The notes: generated by a model not told the origin, from the sequence alone. DNA of 64,000 bases from Pyxidicoccus trucidator (GCF_010894435.1 NZ_JAAIXZ010000010.1:80153-144152); one strand, 5' to 3'. Shown: positions 8,309-17,783, numbered from the stretch's first letter. Numbers and translations are program-made.

Positions 8309-9568
8309 ATGCCTCCTGACGACCGTGACGGTGGGAAGCGCGTCCGGGGTTGGCTCGTCCTCGTGGCGGGCGGAGCCCTGGTGCTCATTGGCATGGCGCT
8401 GGTGCTTCCCGAGGGTGGGGAAGCACCGCTGCGGCCCACCAGCCTGGGCACGGTGGTGGTGGCGAAGCCGCGCGCGACGGAGTCCGCGCCGGTTCCGGTG
8501 GAGCGCGCACGGCCGTTGCCAGTGGCCTCGGCGCCCGTTCCCCCCGCTGCCACGGGGGAGGCGCTCTCCCTGGCCTTGAACGAGGAGCGGGTGGTGCTGG
8601 CGTCCAGCGCCGTCATCGAGGGCATCGACGCGGACCGTCCGTGGGTCTGCGCGGGCGAGCCGATGATGCTGTCCGCCCGCGTGGGCGGCGCGCCGGAGCC
8701 AGACGCCGTGCACCGCTGGGTGTGGCCGGGCTCCGACACGGGGGCCGAGCTGCACCCGGGCGCGCGGCTCCAGTGGCGCGCTCCGAAGACGGCGGGTCGG
8801 TACTACGTGCGCTTCCAGGTGTGCAGGGACCTGGGAGGCCGGCGCGTGGGTGTGCTGGCCGAGCAGGTGGTGGGCATCGACGTGCGCGCATGCGGGGCAG
8901 GGGAGTCACAGGCGGCGGAGCCGCTGCGCGTCGTGGTCACCCAGCGGGGGCCGGCGGACTTCGTCTTCCAGGCGGTGACTCCGGGCGGGGGGCCGCTCAC
9001 CGGGTACCAATGGGACTTCGGCGATGGGACGTCGTCGGTCACCGTCGAGCCCACGGCCACCCATGCCTATGACATGCGAGCGCTCGGGGCGACGGACGTG
9101 GGTGACTTCACGGTGCGGCTCACGGCGCGCGATGGAGCGGGCGGCGCGCTGAGCGCCACGGCCTTCGCGCGGGTCCGGGGGCAGCCAGCCGCTGACGTTC
9201 CCCCGTGGGCGACGCTGGAGGTCGAGCTGGGGCGCGAGCCCTCCGGCGCGGAGGGCTGGAAGAGCCGGGTGGTGGTGCACGTCCCGGAGGACGGCGACGT
9301 CACGTGGGAGCGCGTGGAGCGCGTCACCGTGGGCTGGGATGACCAGGTGGACGTCCGGACGCGTCCCTGGCACGAGGTCATCACCGTGGAGGAGGAGCTG
9401 GGACGCGGAGGCTTCCGCGGCCACGTCACGGTGCGCCCGTCCGAAGTGACACCGGACGTCAAGCAGGTGGTGGACTCCCTCCATGGGCGTGACGCGGTAG
9501 GCAGGGAGGTGGCGCTGTCGTGGGCCGCCTACAAGAGCGTCCCCGAGCGCCGGCCACCTCCTCCATAG
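8309..9568 (+). CDS. Membrane-anchored PKD-domain protein
   Basis: 419 residues. After a charged N-terminus, residues 14-32 form one membrane helix, probably an uncleaved anchor. A variable Pro/Ala-rich linker follows, then a first Ig-like region (about 100-195). A PKD domain comes next, with its signature YQWDFGDGTSSVT near residue 231 and a closing THAYD. The last 120 residues are rich in beta-strand-like Val/Thr and are unassigned. PKD domains are extracellular beta-sandwiches that support adhesion or carbohydrate contact. The start lies 12 bp after the preceding stop, suggesting an operon with the secreted hypothetical gene. Confidence 0.82.
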   Translation: MPPDDRDGGKRVRGWLVLVAGGALVLIGMALVLPEGGEAPLRPTSLGTVVVAKPRATESAPVPVERARPLPVASAPVPPAATGEALSLALNEERVVLASSAVIEGIDADRPWVCAGEPMMLSARVGGAPEPDAVHRWVWPGSDTGAELHPGARLQWRAPKTAGRYYVRFQVCRDLGGRRVGVLAEQVVGIDVRACGAGESQAAEPLRVVVTQRGPADFVFQAVTPGGGPLTGYQWDFGDGTSSVTVEPTATHAYDMRALGATDVGDFTVRLTARDGAGGALSATAFARVRGQPAADVPPWATLEVELGREPSGAEGWKSRVVVHVPEDGDVTWERVERVTVGWDDQVDVRTRPWHEVITVEEELGRGGFRGHVTVRPSEVTPDVKQVVDSLHGRDAVGREVALSWAAYKSVPERRPPPP

Positions 9569-9607
9569 GCACGGCAACCCGCGCCGAACCCCTTGCCCGC
9601 TACCGTC

Positions 9608-10342
9608 TCACTGGATGGTGATGGGGATATTGTAGAGGAAGCACACCGGGACCTTCTGGGGCTTGTACTCCCAGCCCACCTTGAGTCCCTTGATGATGTC
9701 GTCATCCGCGCCGGGTACGGACTTCACCGGGGTCACTTCGTACACGCTGCCGTTGGTGGCGACGCACACCTTGTAGATGCCCTGCACCGTCTGACCGCGG
9801 TGGGCCTGCTTGAACACCTCGGACAGGCGCGGCGACGACTGGCGCACCACGTCACGCTGGATGACGAAGGGGGGCACATTCTTGGGCTTCACCGGCTCGC
9901 CAGAGCCAGTCCCCCCAAGGGTGCCGCCCACGACGCCTCCCACCACGCCTCCTACCACCCCACCTGCTACACCGCCCTCCACGCCACCCTCGACACCGCC
10001 CTCGGCGGGCGTCTCGGGCTCTGGAGTCTCGGGCTCCGGAGTCGCCGCCTCGACGGGCTTCTCCTCGGGAATGGGCTGCACCTCCACGGGCTGGCGTAGC
10101 TCTGTCCTGGGCTTCTTCTCCACCTTGCGCGGAGTCGTCTTTCGCGCCGCGGGCGGCGGGGGAGGGGGGGGCGGAGGCGGGGCCCTGCCGAGGTTCAGCA
10201 CCACCTCGATGGGCTGCTCCGCCTCGATGACGATGGGTTTCACCAGGAACACCAGCACCGCCACGATGCCGACGTGGACGGCGATGGAGAAGGCGGCGAA
10301 GCCGAGGATGCGCGGAGGAGGATCGGTCTGCTGCGCGAACAT
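9608..10342 (-). CDS. TonB-like energy transducer with Pro-rich and Gly-Val-rich linkers
   Basis: 244 residues from the ATG at 10342; an in-frame ATG at 10357 adds five residues and cannot be excluded. The order is a cytoplasmic N-terminus, a single membrane helix (about residues 13-36, SIAVHVGIVAVLVFLV), a ten-proline run, a Lys/Pro/Glu-rich periplasm-spanning linker, a block of GGV repeats, and a C-terminal domain like TonB/AgmX C-terminal regions. That domain would contact TonB boxes of outer-membrane receptors. It is divergent from the lipoprotein/TonB-dependent receptor pair, which supports a shared job. ExbB/ExbD genes are not in the window. Confidence 0.85.
   Translation of the reverse strand: MFAQQTDPPPRILGFAAFSIAVHVGIVAVLVFLVKPIVIEAEQPIEVVLNLGRAPPPPPPPPPPAARKTTPRKVEKKPRTELRQPVEVQPIPEEKPVEAATPEPETPEPETPAEGGVEGGVEGGVAGGVVGGVVGGVVGGTLGGTGSGEPVKPKNVPPFVIQRDVVRQSSPRLSEVFKQAHRGQTVQGIYKVCVATNGSVYEVTPVKSVPGADDDIIKGLKVGWEYKPQKVPVCFLYNIPITIQ
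9919..10008 (-). repeat. Degenerate 12-bp repeats encoding Gly-Gly-Val-(Val/Glu/Ala)
   Basis: About seven tandem 12-base units in the linker of the TonB-like gene encode GGVE, GGVA and GGVV blocks. The units are in frame, so changes in copy number would alter periplasmic reach without breaking the gene. Confidence 0.75.
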
Positions 10343-10513
10343 GCTGGGGCAGGGCATACCACAAGCCCGGCGCCATGCCTCAGGAGGTACATCCTGCTCC
10401 AGGGTGGGGCGGACCCGCCTGTCACGTGGAAGGCACCCGACTGGTACCAGCGGGCCTCGTACTCGTGGTACAGCGCCGCCACCTCGTCCCCATCCCCAGA
10501 GGTATCTTTCGTG

Positions 10514-11491
10514 ATGACAAACAAGATGTACGCACTCGGGCTCGTAGCAGCCCTGGGTGCTGTGGCGTGTAGCGATTCGACCGAGGAGGTCGGCGACACG
10601 TACCAGGGCGTCATCGACGCCTCGACCCTTGATGCGAAGTTCCGGCCCACGAGCGGCGTCTACCGGCCCGCGACGGCCCGGGCGAAGGGCACGAGCGTGC
10701 CCTTCTACAACCTGGGCCAGGTGGCCACCGAGCGAAAGGACGACAAGGGCGTACTCACCAACTCGGGCGTCCCCGTGGATGAGAACGGGCGCCCCTACCT
10801 GCCGGCGAGCAGGGTGGTGAGCACGTCCTACGACCTGACGGACGGCTGCATCACGGGCAAGGCGGACTTCGACTTCCGCACCGACAGCTATCCGGAGACG
10901 GTGCAGTGGCCCCTCTTCGCCGCGCTGCCGCTGACCGTCACCGGCAACACCACCCCGCCGGTGCTACCGCTGGTCAAGGTGACGCGCTGGACGGGCACGG
11001 GCGGCCAGCAGTGCAATGCCGCCAAGGATGTCACCTCGCTCACCAAGGGCGCCTTCGGCGGTGCCGCCGAGGAGGGCGACACCGTCGCCCTGCGCGCCAT
11101 CATCGACGTGTCCGCGCAGCTCAACCCGCTGCGCCAGGGCTCCGAGTTCGTCGCCCAGGGCGGCTGGTACCGCGGGCTGCAGCTGGCCTACCTGGACGGC
11201 GGTACCGTGCCGGTGGATGAAACCGGCAATGTGAAGGTGATGGACGGCGTCCTGGTGAGCCCCCCCACGGGCGCCCCCGCCACGGAGACGCCCGTGTTCC
11301 TGTTCGCCGCCCTGCCCGGTGAGGAGGCCTGGTCGCCGGTGGTGCGCCTGCGCACCTTCACCGCGACCGCGGCGAAGCCGGCCTCCAGCTACACCGGCCT
11401 GTGCATCGACGTCTGCACGGAGACCGAGCTCAACATCACGCCCATCACCCGGTACTCCGGCGTGCTCTTCGCCGTGGGGAGCACCCTGTGA
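10514..11491 (+). CDS. Lipoprotein of unknown function, partner of TonB-dependent receptor
   Basis: 325 residues from ATG 10514 (a GTG one codon upstream is possible). The signal peptide ends LGAVAC, a good lipobox with Cys19. The mature protein has no recognised domain; it is beta-rich, with a CxxxxxTEL motif near the C-terminus. The stop lies 29 bp before the chosen start of the TonB-dependent receptor, so the two are almost certainly one operon. By analogy with other receptor/lipoprotein pairs it may sit on the outer-membrane surface and help substrate capture or assembly; this is inference. Starts further upstream would create a long non-signal leader and overlap the tonB promoter region. 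Confidence 0.82.
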   Translation: MTNKMYALGLVAALGAVACSDSTEEVGDTYQGVIDASTLDAKFRPTSGVYRPATARAKGTSVPFYNLGQVATERKDDKGVLTNSGVPVDENGRPYLPASRVVSTSYDLTDGCITGKADFDFRTDSYPETVQWPLFAALPLTVTGNTTPPVLPLVKVTRWTGTGGQQCNAAKDVTSLTKGAFGGAAEEGDTVALRAIIDVSAQLNPLRQGSEFVAQGGWYRGLQLAYLDGGTVPVDETGNVKVMDGVLVSPPTGAPATETPVFLFAALPGEEAWSPVVRLRTFTATAAKPASSYTGLCIDVCTETELNITPITRYSGVLFAVGSTL

Positions 11492-11520
11492 GCGCCACCC
11501 TTTCTCCCGTGAGCCCTTCC

Positions 11521-14319
11521 ATGAAGACTCCCTCCTTCCGTGGCGGCCTCGCGCTGCTGCTGCTGGCGCTCGTCGCGGTCCTCCCCGTGACTGCGCTCGC
11601 CGCGAGCCAGAACTACGGCCGCGTGGCCGGCTACGTGTACGACCCGACGGGCGCCCCGCTCTCCGAGGTGCCCCTCACCGTGAGCGGCCCGGCGCTGCAG
11701 CAGCCCCAGTCGCGCACCAGCGGCGAGGACGGCCGCTTCGAGTTCGGCACCCTGCCCCCGGGCGAGGGCTACGTGCTCGAGGTCAACGTCCCCGGCTTCG
11801 CCCCCATCAAGAGGACGGGCATCACCGTCCTGCTCGGCCAGGCCACGCAGGTGGACGTGAAGCTGGAGGTGTTCACCGAGGCGCAGGCGGTGGCCACCTA
11901 TGAAATCGTCGAGAAGGTCAACCCCATCATCAACCCGGACTCCGCGCAGATGGGCGCGGTGATGAACGCGGAGAAGGCGGCCACCTCGCCCGTCTTCACG
12001 CAGGTGCAGGCCATGCCCCAGCTCGTGGCGGGTGTGGGCCAGGGCAACGCGCCCAGCCTGCGCGCCGGCCTGTCGCGCTACGGCAAGTTCTACGTGGACG
12101 GCATGGACACGTCCGACGTGGTGGACGGCAGCATCAGCTCGCCGATGAGCTTCTACGCGGTGGAGAACTTCGAGGTCATCACCGGCGGCCTGGATGCCCA
12201 GTACAACTCGCTGGGCCTCATCGAGAACGTCGTCAGCAAGAGCGGCTCCAACAAGTTCACCTACGACGTGACGATGATTCTCTCGCCGGCCTGGGCGAAC
12301 GCGAAGTACCGGGGCGCGGCCAACCAGAACCCCAACGTGGCCAACTACACGCAGAACGAGGTGCCGCTGTCGGAGACGGCCTTCTACAGTCCGCTGGTGG
12401 GCGTGGGCGGCCCCATCATCAAGGACAAGCTGTGGTTCTACCTCTCCGGCCAGTGGAACTTCTCCCAGCGCGAGACGCCGCTGGGTGAGGAGAACCGCCG
12501 GACCGACACGGAGACGCGCCTGGCCCGCCTGAAGCTCACCTGGCAGCCCACGGCGAAGGACCGCGTGTCTCTGGCGTTCAACTACGACAACAACGCCATC
12601 ACCAACCAGGTTGCCCAGACGTCCGCCACCCCGGAAGCGGAGACGCAGATTGACCGCGGCGGCTTCTTCGCCATCGTCAACTACGACCGGAGCATCACCG
12701 ACAACGTCCTCTTCCAGCTCCAGACGGGCACCACCTACAAGGACATCTGGCAGGGCCCGATGAACGAGGACTCGCAGGACATTGCCCACATCTACAACAG
12801 CACCACGTACCGGAACGCCGGTGCGCTGCGCAACGAGGTGGGCAACCTGGTGACCGAGCAGCGCATGCGCTACCAGTTCGACCCGACGCTGCTCTTCAAG
12901 GTGAAGAACCACCAGATGAAGGCGGGCCTGCAGGTCAGCTACCTGAGCGGCGAGAAGACGGCGCAGGTGATTGGCAACAGCCGCTTCAATGACCGCAATG
13001 GCGAGTGCAACCCGGACGACCCGGCGACCTTCCAGTTCTGCAACGAGCGCATCGACTTCTACAACTCCGAGGGCGTGCAGGCCCCGCTGACCACCGAGGC
13101 TGGCGACCTCATCACCGGCGCCTTCTTCCAGGACCGCTGGAACGTCAACCGCTACCTCACGCTGGTGGCCGGTCTGCGCGCGGACGTGGGCCGGCTGTAC
13201 GGCGACAACGACCAGTTCATCACCAACCTGGTGGGCGTGGGCCCGCGCCTGTCGGCCACGTACGACCTGTTCGGCAACCGGACGACGCTCGTCAAGGCGC
13301 ACTACGGCCGCTCGAACGAGGTGGGTGACGTCTTCATCGCCCAGCACGCCAACCCGGACCTGCTCCAGGTGCGCTCCACCTTCAGCGGCGGCGCCTTCGC
13401 GGACTGTGCGCCGGACACCGTCGGCAACAGCCAGTGCAGCGTCTCGGGCGGCCCCTCCGGCCGCTTCTTCGACAAGGGCAGCCACACCCCGCCGCACGTG
13501 GACGAGCTCGCTTTCGGCCTGCACCACGCGCTGAGCGAGCAGTCCGTCATCGGCGTCGACCTCACCTACCGCAAGTACTCGAACATGTGGGTGGACGAGG
13601 AGATCAACCGCATCTGGGATCCGTCCGGGCAGCGCGTGGTGGGCTACGTGGACGGTGTGAATCACACGGTGGTGAAGATCCACAACCCGGACGACGCCTG
13701 GCGCGACTACCGGGGCATGGACCTGTGGGTGCAGGGCAGGACGGGCCCGTGGGATCTGCTCGCGAACTACACCCTGGCCTACAGCAACGGCACGGTGGGT
13801 GACTACTTCGACGGCTACGGCTTCAACCCCCGTTTCAAGCGCTTCTTCGAGGGCCCGTCGCCGGAGGACATCCGCCACACGATGAAGGGCTCCATCGGGT
13901 ACACCACCCGCTTCGGGCTCGACTTCGGCCTGCGCTTCAACTACCGCACCGGCGCCCCGATGTGGATGTTCCAGGAGGGCACCGTGGACCGGCAGCGCGT
14001 GGTGCGCTCGCCGCGCGGCACCGGCCACTCCTACAACACCGGCAACGGCATCCCGGACTTCAATGACCCGGCGGCCGTCTCCCAGCTGCGCCAGCCGAGC
14101 CAGTTCCTGTTCGACATCCAGGCCCGGTATGACCTGAACCGCCTGGTGAAGACGAACGAGACCAAGATGGAGCTCACGCTCATCATGTTCAACGTGCTCA
14201 ACAACAGCGACGTCACGTTCGTGCAGGAGCAGTACCGCGCCACCAACAACCGCTTCGGCACGGCGACGAGCCGCCGCAGCCCGATGCAGGCCGAGCTGCT
14301 GCTGCGCGTGCGCAACTAG
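11521..14319 (+). CDS. Oar-like TonB-dependent outer-membrane receptor
   Basis: 932 residues. A signal peptide (residues 1-28, ending ALAAS) is followed by a carboxypeptidase-regulatory-like beta domain (about 35-115, GRVAGYVYDPTGAPL...). A plug follows, with FYVDGMDTSDVVDG near residue 197, then a large beta-barrel ending in alternating aromatic/hydrophobic strands, LLLRVRN. This order is typical of myxobacterial Oar-type receptors, which import ligands or export proteins with TonB energy. Starts at GTG 11488 or 11506 are possible, but ATG 11521 sits directly before the signal peptide. The preceding lipoprotein and the divergent TonB-like gene form a coherent unit. The substrate is unknown. 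Confidence 0.92.
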   Translation: MKTPSFRGGLALLLLALVAVLPVTALAASQNYGRVAGYVYDPTGAPLSEVPLTVSGPALQQPQSRTSGEDGRFEFGTLPPGEGYVLEVNVPGFAPIKRTGITVLLGQATQVDVKLEVFTEAQAVATYEIVEKVNPIINPDSAQMGAVMNAEKAATSPVFTQVQAMPQLVAGVGQGNAPSLRAGLSRYGKFYVDGMDTSDVVDGSISSPMSFYAVENFEVITGGLDAQYNSLGLIENVVSKSGSNKFTYDVTMILSPAWANAKYRGAANQNPNVANYTQNEVPLSETAFYSPLVGVGGPIIKDKLWFYLSGQWNFSQRETPLGEENRRTDTETRLARLKLTWQPTAKDRVSLAFNYDNNAITNQVAQTSATPEAETQIDRGGFFAIVNYDRSITDNVLFQLQTGTTYKDIWQGPMNEDSQDIAHIYNSTTYRNAGALRNEVGNLVTEQRMRYQFDPTLLFKVKNHQMKAGLQVSYLSGEKTAQVIGNSRFNDRNGECNPDDPATFQFCNERIDFYNSEGVQAPLTTEAGDLITGAFFQDRWNVNRYLTLVAGLRADVGRLYGDNDQFITNLVGVGPRLSATYDLFGNRTTLVKAHYGRSNEVGDVFIAQHANPDLLQVRSTFSGGAFADCAPDTVGNSQCSVSGGPSGRFFDKGSHTPPHVDELAFGLHHALSEQSVIGVDLTYRKYSNMWVDEEINRIWDPSGQRVVGYVDGVNHTVVKIHNPDDAWRDYRGMDLWVQGRTGPWDLLANYTLAYSNGTVGDYFDGYGFNPRFKRFFEGPSPEDIRHTMKGSIGYTTRFGLDFGLRFNYRTGAPMWMFQEGTVDRQRVVRSPRGTGHSYNTGNGIPDFNDPAAVSQLRQPSQFLFDIQARYDLNRLVKTNETKMELTLIMFNVLNNSDVTFVQEQYRATNNRFGTATSRRSPMQAELLLRVRN

Positions 14320-14332
14320 CCCTGCGGTCCTC

Positions 14333-14358
14333 GCTCCCGGAGGCCTGACTCCGGGAGC
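14333..14358 (+). terminator. Perfect 10-bp hairpin after TonB-dependent receptor gene
   Basis: GCTCCCGGAG and CTCCGGGAGC pair perfectly around a 6-base loop, 14 bases after the receptor stop codon. There is no U-run, as is common in high-GC genomes. Likely a transcription terminator or 3'-end stabiliser. Confidence 0.7.
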
Positions 14359-14379
14359 CGTGGCCCACAGGGGCATACC

Positions 14380-14411
14380 GGGGCTCCTCGCGTTCGCTCG
14401 CGGGGGGCCCC
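14380..14411 (+). terminator. Second hairpin, 13-bp stem, with short T-rich tail
   Basis: GGGGCTCCTCGCG pairs with CGCGGGGGGCCCC through two G-U wobbles around a 6-base loop. It is followed by GTGTCTTTG, the only T-rich patch nearby. Together with the hairpin just upstream it forms a tandem terminator. Confidence 0.6.
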
Positions 14412-14477
14412 GTGTCTTTGCGGGCGCCTCCGCCGAGGCCGCTTGAACCCGGCGGTGTTGCCGTTCTAGACGGGCGT

Positions 14478-16313
14478 GTGACTTCCGCCACCCGTCCGCG
14501 CCTCCTCGGGCTGCTGTCCGCCCTCCTCGCCGCCTGCGCCTCCACTCCGCCCGTGCCGGAGGCCGCCCCCGTGGCGCCGCTGCCCCTGCGCCCCAGCGCG
14601 GCGGAGGCCGCGCCCGAGCCCCTCCGCATCACCGTGGTGGGGACCAATGACCTGCACGGCTGGGTGATGCCTTCCCGTGCCACGCTGCCGGATGGCACCG
14701 GGGTGGAGCAGGGCGGGCTGGCGACGCTCGCCGGCTACGTGGCGGTCCTCCGGGCGGAGAACCCGGACGGGGTGCTGCTCCTGGACGGAGGAGACCTCTT
14801 CCAGGGCACGCTGGCCTCCAACCTCACCGAGGGCGAGGTGGTCATCGGCGCGATGAACGCGCTCCGCTATGACGCCTCGGCGCTCGGAAACCACGAGTTC
14901 GACTACGGCCCCGTGGGGCCGCGCTCGGTGGCGCTCGCCGGGGACGACCCCTTCGGCGCGCTCAAGGCCCGCATTGCCCAGGCGCGCTTCCCGGTGCTCG
15001 GCGTCAACGTCACCGACAGCGAGACGGGTGTGGGCCCTACCTGGCTGGGCAACGAGGGCACGCTGCTGGTGGAGCGGCGGGGGGTGCGCATCGGCATCCT
15101 CGGGCTGGCCACGCCCCACACCCCGAAGGTGACCAACCCGGTGAACGTGGCGAGCCTGCGCTTCGCTCCCCTGGCTCCGGCGGCGCTCGCCGCGGCCCAG
15201 CGCCTGCGCGCCCGTGGGGCCGAGGTGGTGGTCGCGGTGGCCCACGCTGGCGCGGTCTGCAAGCGCCTGGACGACCCGCGCGACGCCTCCTCGTGCGACC
15301 GTGGGGACAGTGAGATTGTCGAGCTCCTGGAGTCGCTGCCAGAGGGCACGCTGGACGCGGTGGTGGCCGGGCACACGCACCAGCCGGTGGGCCACTTCAT
15401 CCGCGGCACGCCGGTCATCGAGACGTCGGGCAAGGGCCGCGCCTTCGGGCTCGTGGAACTCTTCGTGGACCCGGTGACGCGCAAGGTGCTCCCCGAGCGG
15501 ACCTTGCTGCAGGGCTCAGTCCCGGTGTGCGCGCGGGTGGACGCGGCGCTGGGCACGTGTGAGGAGCGGAAGCTGAAGGAGGCGAAGCGGCTCGAGCTCG
15601 TTTCCGCCACCTTCCGCGGGCGCGTGGTGGTGGCCGACGCGACGCTGGAGGCGCAGCTCGCCGAGGCGCTCGCCCGCGTGGAGGAGGTGCAGCGGCGCCC
15701 ACTGGGGGTGCGCGTGCCGGCGGCGCTCACCCGCAGCCACGACACGGAGAGCCCTCTCGGAAGCGTGCTGGCGGACGCGCTGCGCGAAGTCACGGGGTCC
15801 GACGTGGCCCTGCTCAACAGCGGCGGCCTGCGCGCGGACCTGCCGGCCGGCGAGCTCACCTACGGCACGGTCTACGAGGTGCTTCCCTTCGACAACACCC
15901 TCGCCGTCGTCACCGTCACGGCACCGGAGCTGCTGCGGCTGCTGGAGGCCGCCTATGGACGCAAGGGCACCTTCCAGGTGTCGGGGCTGAAGGTGGGGGT
16001 GGGGGAGTGCAACGGGCTGCAGCGGCTCGTCTCCGTCACCCTTCCGTCCGGAAAGCCCCTTCCGGCCGGGAAGCGTTTCCGGGTGGCCATGCCCGACTTC
16101 CTGGCGCGCGGTGGCAGCGGGCTGGAGGAGGCGCTCAAGGCGCTGCCTCCCGCAAGCATCGACCTGGGCGAGCGCCATGCGCTGACCCTGCGCGACGCGC
16201 TCATCGAGCACTGGAAGGCACGAGGCAAGCCGCTGGTGGCGCCTGTGCCCGGCCGCATCCTGCGCGCAAGCGAAGCGGCTGGCTGCGCCACGGAGGCCGC
16301 CGGGCGCCCCTGA
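14478..16313 (+). CDS. 5'-nucleotidase / 2',3'-cyclic phosphodiesterase family lipoprotein
   Basis: 611 residues from GTG 14478, chosen because it directly precedes a lipoprotein signal ending LLAAC (about Cys17); the upstream in-frame extension is Pro/Arg-rich and not signal-like. The N-terminal calcineurin-type metallophosphatase domain has GTNDLHG (Asp58, His60), a GGDLFQGT metal motif, GNHEFDYG (Asn138, His139) and AGHTHQPV. The C-terminal 5'-nucleotidase domain includes NSGGLRADLPAGE and YEVLPFDNTL, which bind substrate. Family members hydrolyse extracellular nucleotides to nucleosides and phosphate. Lipidation places it in the envelope, where it could scavenge nucleotides. No strong Shine-Dalgarno is visible. 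Confidence 0.92.
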   Translation: MTSATRPRLLGLLSALLAACASTPPVPEAAPVAPLPLRPSAAEAAPEPLRITVVGTNDLHGWVMPSRATLPDGTGVEQGGLATLAGYVAVLRAENPDGVLLLDGGDLFQGTLASNLTEGEVVIGAMNALRYDASALGNHEFDYGPVGPRSVALAGDDPFGALKARIAQARFPVLGVNVTDSETGVGPTWLGNEGTLLVERRGVRIGILGLATPHTPKVTNPVNVASLRFAPLAPAALAAAQRLRARGAEVVVAVAHAGAVCKRLDDPRDASSCDRGDSEIVELLESLPEGTLDAVVAGHTHQPVGHFIRGTPVIETSGKGRAFGLVELFVDPVTRKVLPERTLLQGSVPVCARVDAALGTCEERKLKEAKRLELVSATFRGRVVVADATLEAQLAEALARVEEVQRRPLGVRVPAALTRSHDTESPLGSVLADALREVTGSDVALLNSGGLRADLPAGELTYGTVYEVLPFDNTLAVVTVTAPELLRLLEAAYGRKGTFQVSGLKVGVGECNGLQRLVSVTLPSGKPLPAGKRFRVAMPDFLARGGSGLEEALKALPPASIDLGERHALTLRDALIEHWKARGKPLVAPVPGRILRASEAAGCATEAAGRP

Positions 16314-16322
16314 GAGGCGCCC
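16302..16322. terminator. Hairpin spanning the stop of the nucleotidase gene
   Basis: GGGCGCC and GGCGCCC form a perfect 7-bp stem around a loop that contains the TGA stop codon. It lies between two convergent genes and may terminate transcription from both sides. Confidence 0.4.
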
Positions 16323-16338
16323 GGCCCTCCGCTGAGGC

Positions 16339-17595
16339 CTACGCCGGTACGTCCCAGGCGATGGGCAGGTGCTCGAAGCCGCGGAGCATGAGGTACGGCC
16401 GGCGCACCGCGGGCTCGTCCGTGCGCAGCCGCAGGTTGGGCAGCCGCTGCAGGAGCTGCTCGAAGGCAATCCGCCCCTCCAGCTTCGCCAGCGGGGCGCC
16501 CACGCAGAAGTGGATGCCCTTGCCGAACGCGAGGTGCTTCTTCGCGTCGGTGCGGCGGATGTCGAAGCGGTCCGGGTCGGAGAACTGCGTCTCGTCGTGG
16601 TTGCCGGACTCGTAGAGGATGAACAGCCGCGCGCCCTTCGGGAGGGAGACCCCGCCGAGCGTCGTGTCCGTCGTCACCTGGCGGAAGAAGCCCCGGATGG
16701 GCGGCTCCTTGCGCAGCATCTCATCGAGGGCGTTGGGCAGCAGGCTCAGGTCTTCCCTCACCGCCTTCAGCTGCTCGGGGGCCGAGAGCAGCAGCCACAT
16801 ACCGCTGCCGATGAAGCTCGTCGTCGTCTCATGGCCGGCGGACATCAGGTCCATGGCGTTGCAGACCGCCTCCTGCTCGCTCATGGGCGCGGTGCCGCCC
16901 ATCGACTGCGGCACGAGGAGCGTGAGCAGGTCCTCGCGAGGCTTGCGGCTCCGCTCGAGGAGCTTCTCCTTGAAGTAGCGCTCCATGGCGATGAAGCCGT
17001 GCGCGCACTCGACCTGCTGCTCGATGGGCGCTGTCGCCGACATCAGCACCGTCTTGTCGTCGGACCAGCCCTTGAGCTGCTGCATGTCCGCGCGCGACAC
17101 TCCGAGCAGGTCGCAGATGATGAAGCCAGGCAGCGCATAGGCGAACTGCTGAATCAGGTCCACCTGGCCGTCGTTCACGAAGCCATCGATGAGCCCGTTC
17201 GTGGTTGCCCGGATGGCGGGCTCCATCGCGGCGATGCGCTGGGGGCTCAAGGCCCGGCCGAACACGTTGCGGATGCGCGTGTGGTCCGGCGGGTCGCTCT
17301 GCACGAGGGAGAGGAACCGGGAGTAGCCCTGCGCGAGGACCTTGCGCACCTCGGGGTGCGGCTCGGCCCGGGCCTCGAGCGCTCCCACGGAGGAGAAGCG
17401 CGCGGTGTCCCGCTCCACCTCGGCGATGTCCGCGTACCGGGTGACGACCCACAGGTCGAACATGGGGCTGTGGAAGATGGGCCGCTCGCGGCGCAGCCGC
17501 GTGTACATCGCGAAGGGGTTCTCTATCTGGTCGGGGGCCAGCGGGTTGAAGGCGGCCGCCAGATCGTCCTCGGGGCGCCCGTTCTGGGTGGTCAT
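16339..17595 (-). CDS. Cytochrome P450
   Basis: 418 residues from ATG 17595; an in-frame start at 17631 would add 12 residues. Soluble bacterial class I type, with no membrane anchor. The I-helix oxygen-activation motif is AGHETTT, the K-helix ExxR is EMLR followed by PPIRGFFR, and the heme-ligand loop is FGKGIHFCVGAPLAKLEGRI with Cys364 as the axial thiolate. All key residues are intact. It needs a ferredoxin and reductase, neither encoded nearby, and no biosynthetic cluster surrounds it. The substrate is unknown. It resembles bacterial P450s that act on terpenoid, fatty-acid or polyketide-type substrates, but that is only a family-level statement. Confidence 0.95.
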   Translation of the reverse strand: MTTQNGRPEDDLAAAFNPLAPDQIENPFAMYTRLRRERPIFHSPMFDLWVVTRYADIAEVERDTARFSSVGALEARAEPHPEVRKVLAQGYSRFLSLVQSDPPDHTRIRNVFGRALSPQRIAAMEPAIRATTNGLIDGFVNDGQVDLIQQFAYALPGFIICDLLGVSRADMQQLKGWSDDKTVLMSATAPIEQQVECAHGFIAMERYFKEKLLERSRKPREDLLTLLVPQSMGGTAPMSEQEAVCNAMDLMSAGHETTTSFIGSGMWLLLSAPEQLKAVREDLSLLPNALDEMLRKEPPIRGFFRQVTTDTTLGGVSLPKGARLFILYESGNHDETQFSDPDRFDIRRTDAKKHLAFGKGIHFCVGAPLAKLEGRIAFEQLLQRLPNLRLRTDEPAVRRPYLMLRGFEHLPIAWDVPA

Positions 17596-17783
17596 CCCAT
17601 GATCATAGAACGCCCGCCCCACGGAGTTCACGGGAATGCCGCTTTCGCCTACACGGGGTGTCGTCTGGCGGAGCAGGTCTCCTCCAGGAGCGCGGCGTGG
17701 ACCGTGGTAATAACGACGGTCGCGTGCTTCCCCGTGGTGCCACAGGCACCGTCACCCGCCCACCTCCCAGACAGGAACAACAC

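Noticed and set aside
11389..14376. A 995-codon open frame on the minus strand opposite the TonB-dependent receptor
   Set aside because: Arg/His/Val-rich, no domain, and fully antisense to an evident receptor gene; a shadow of GC-rich codon structure.
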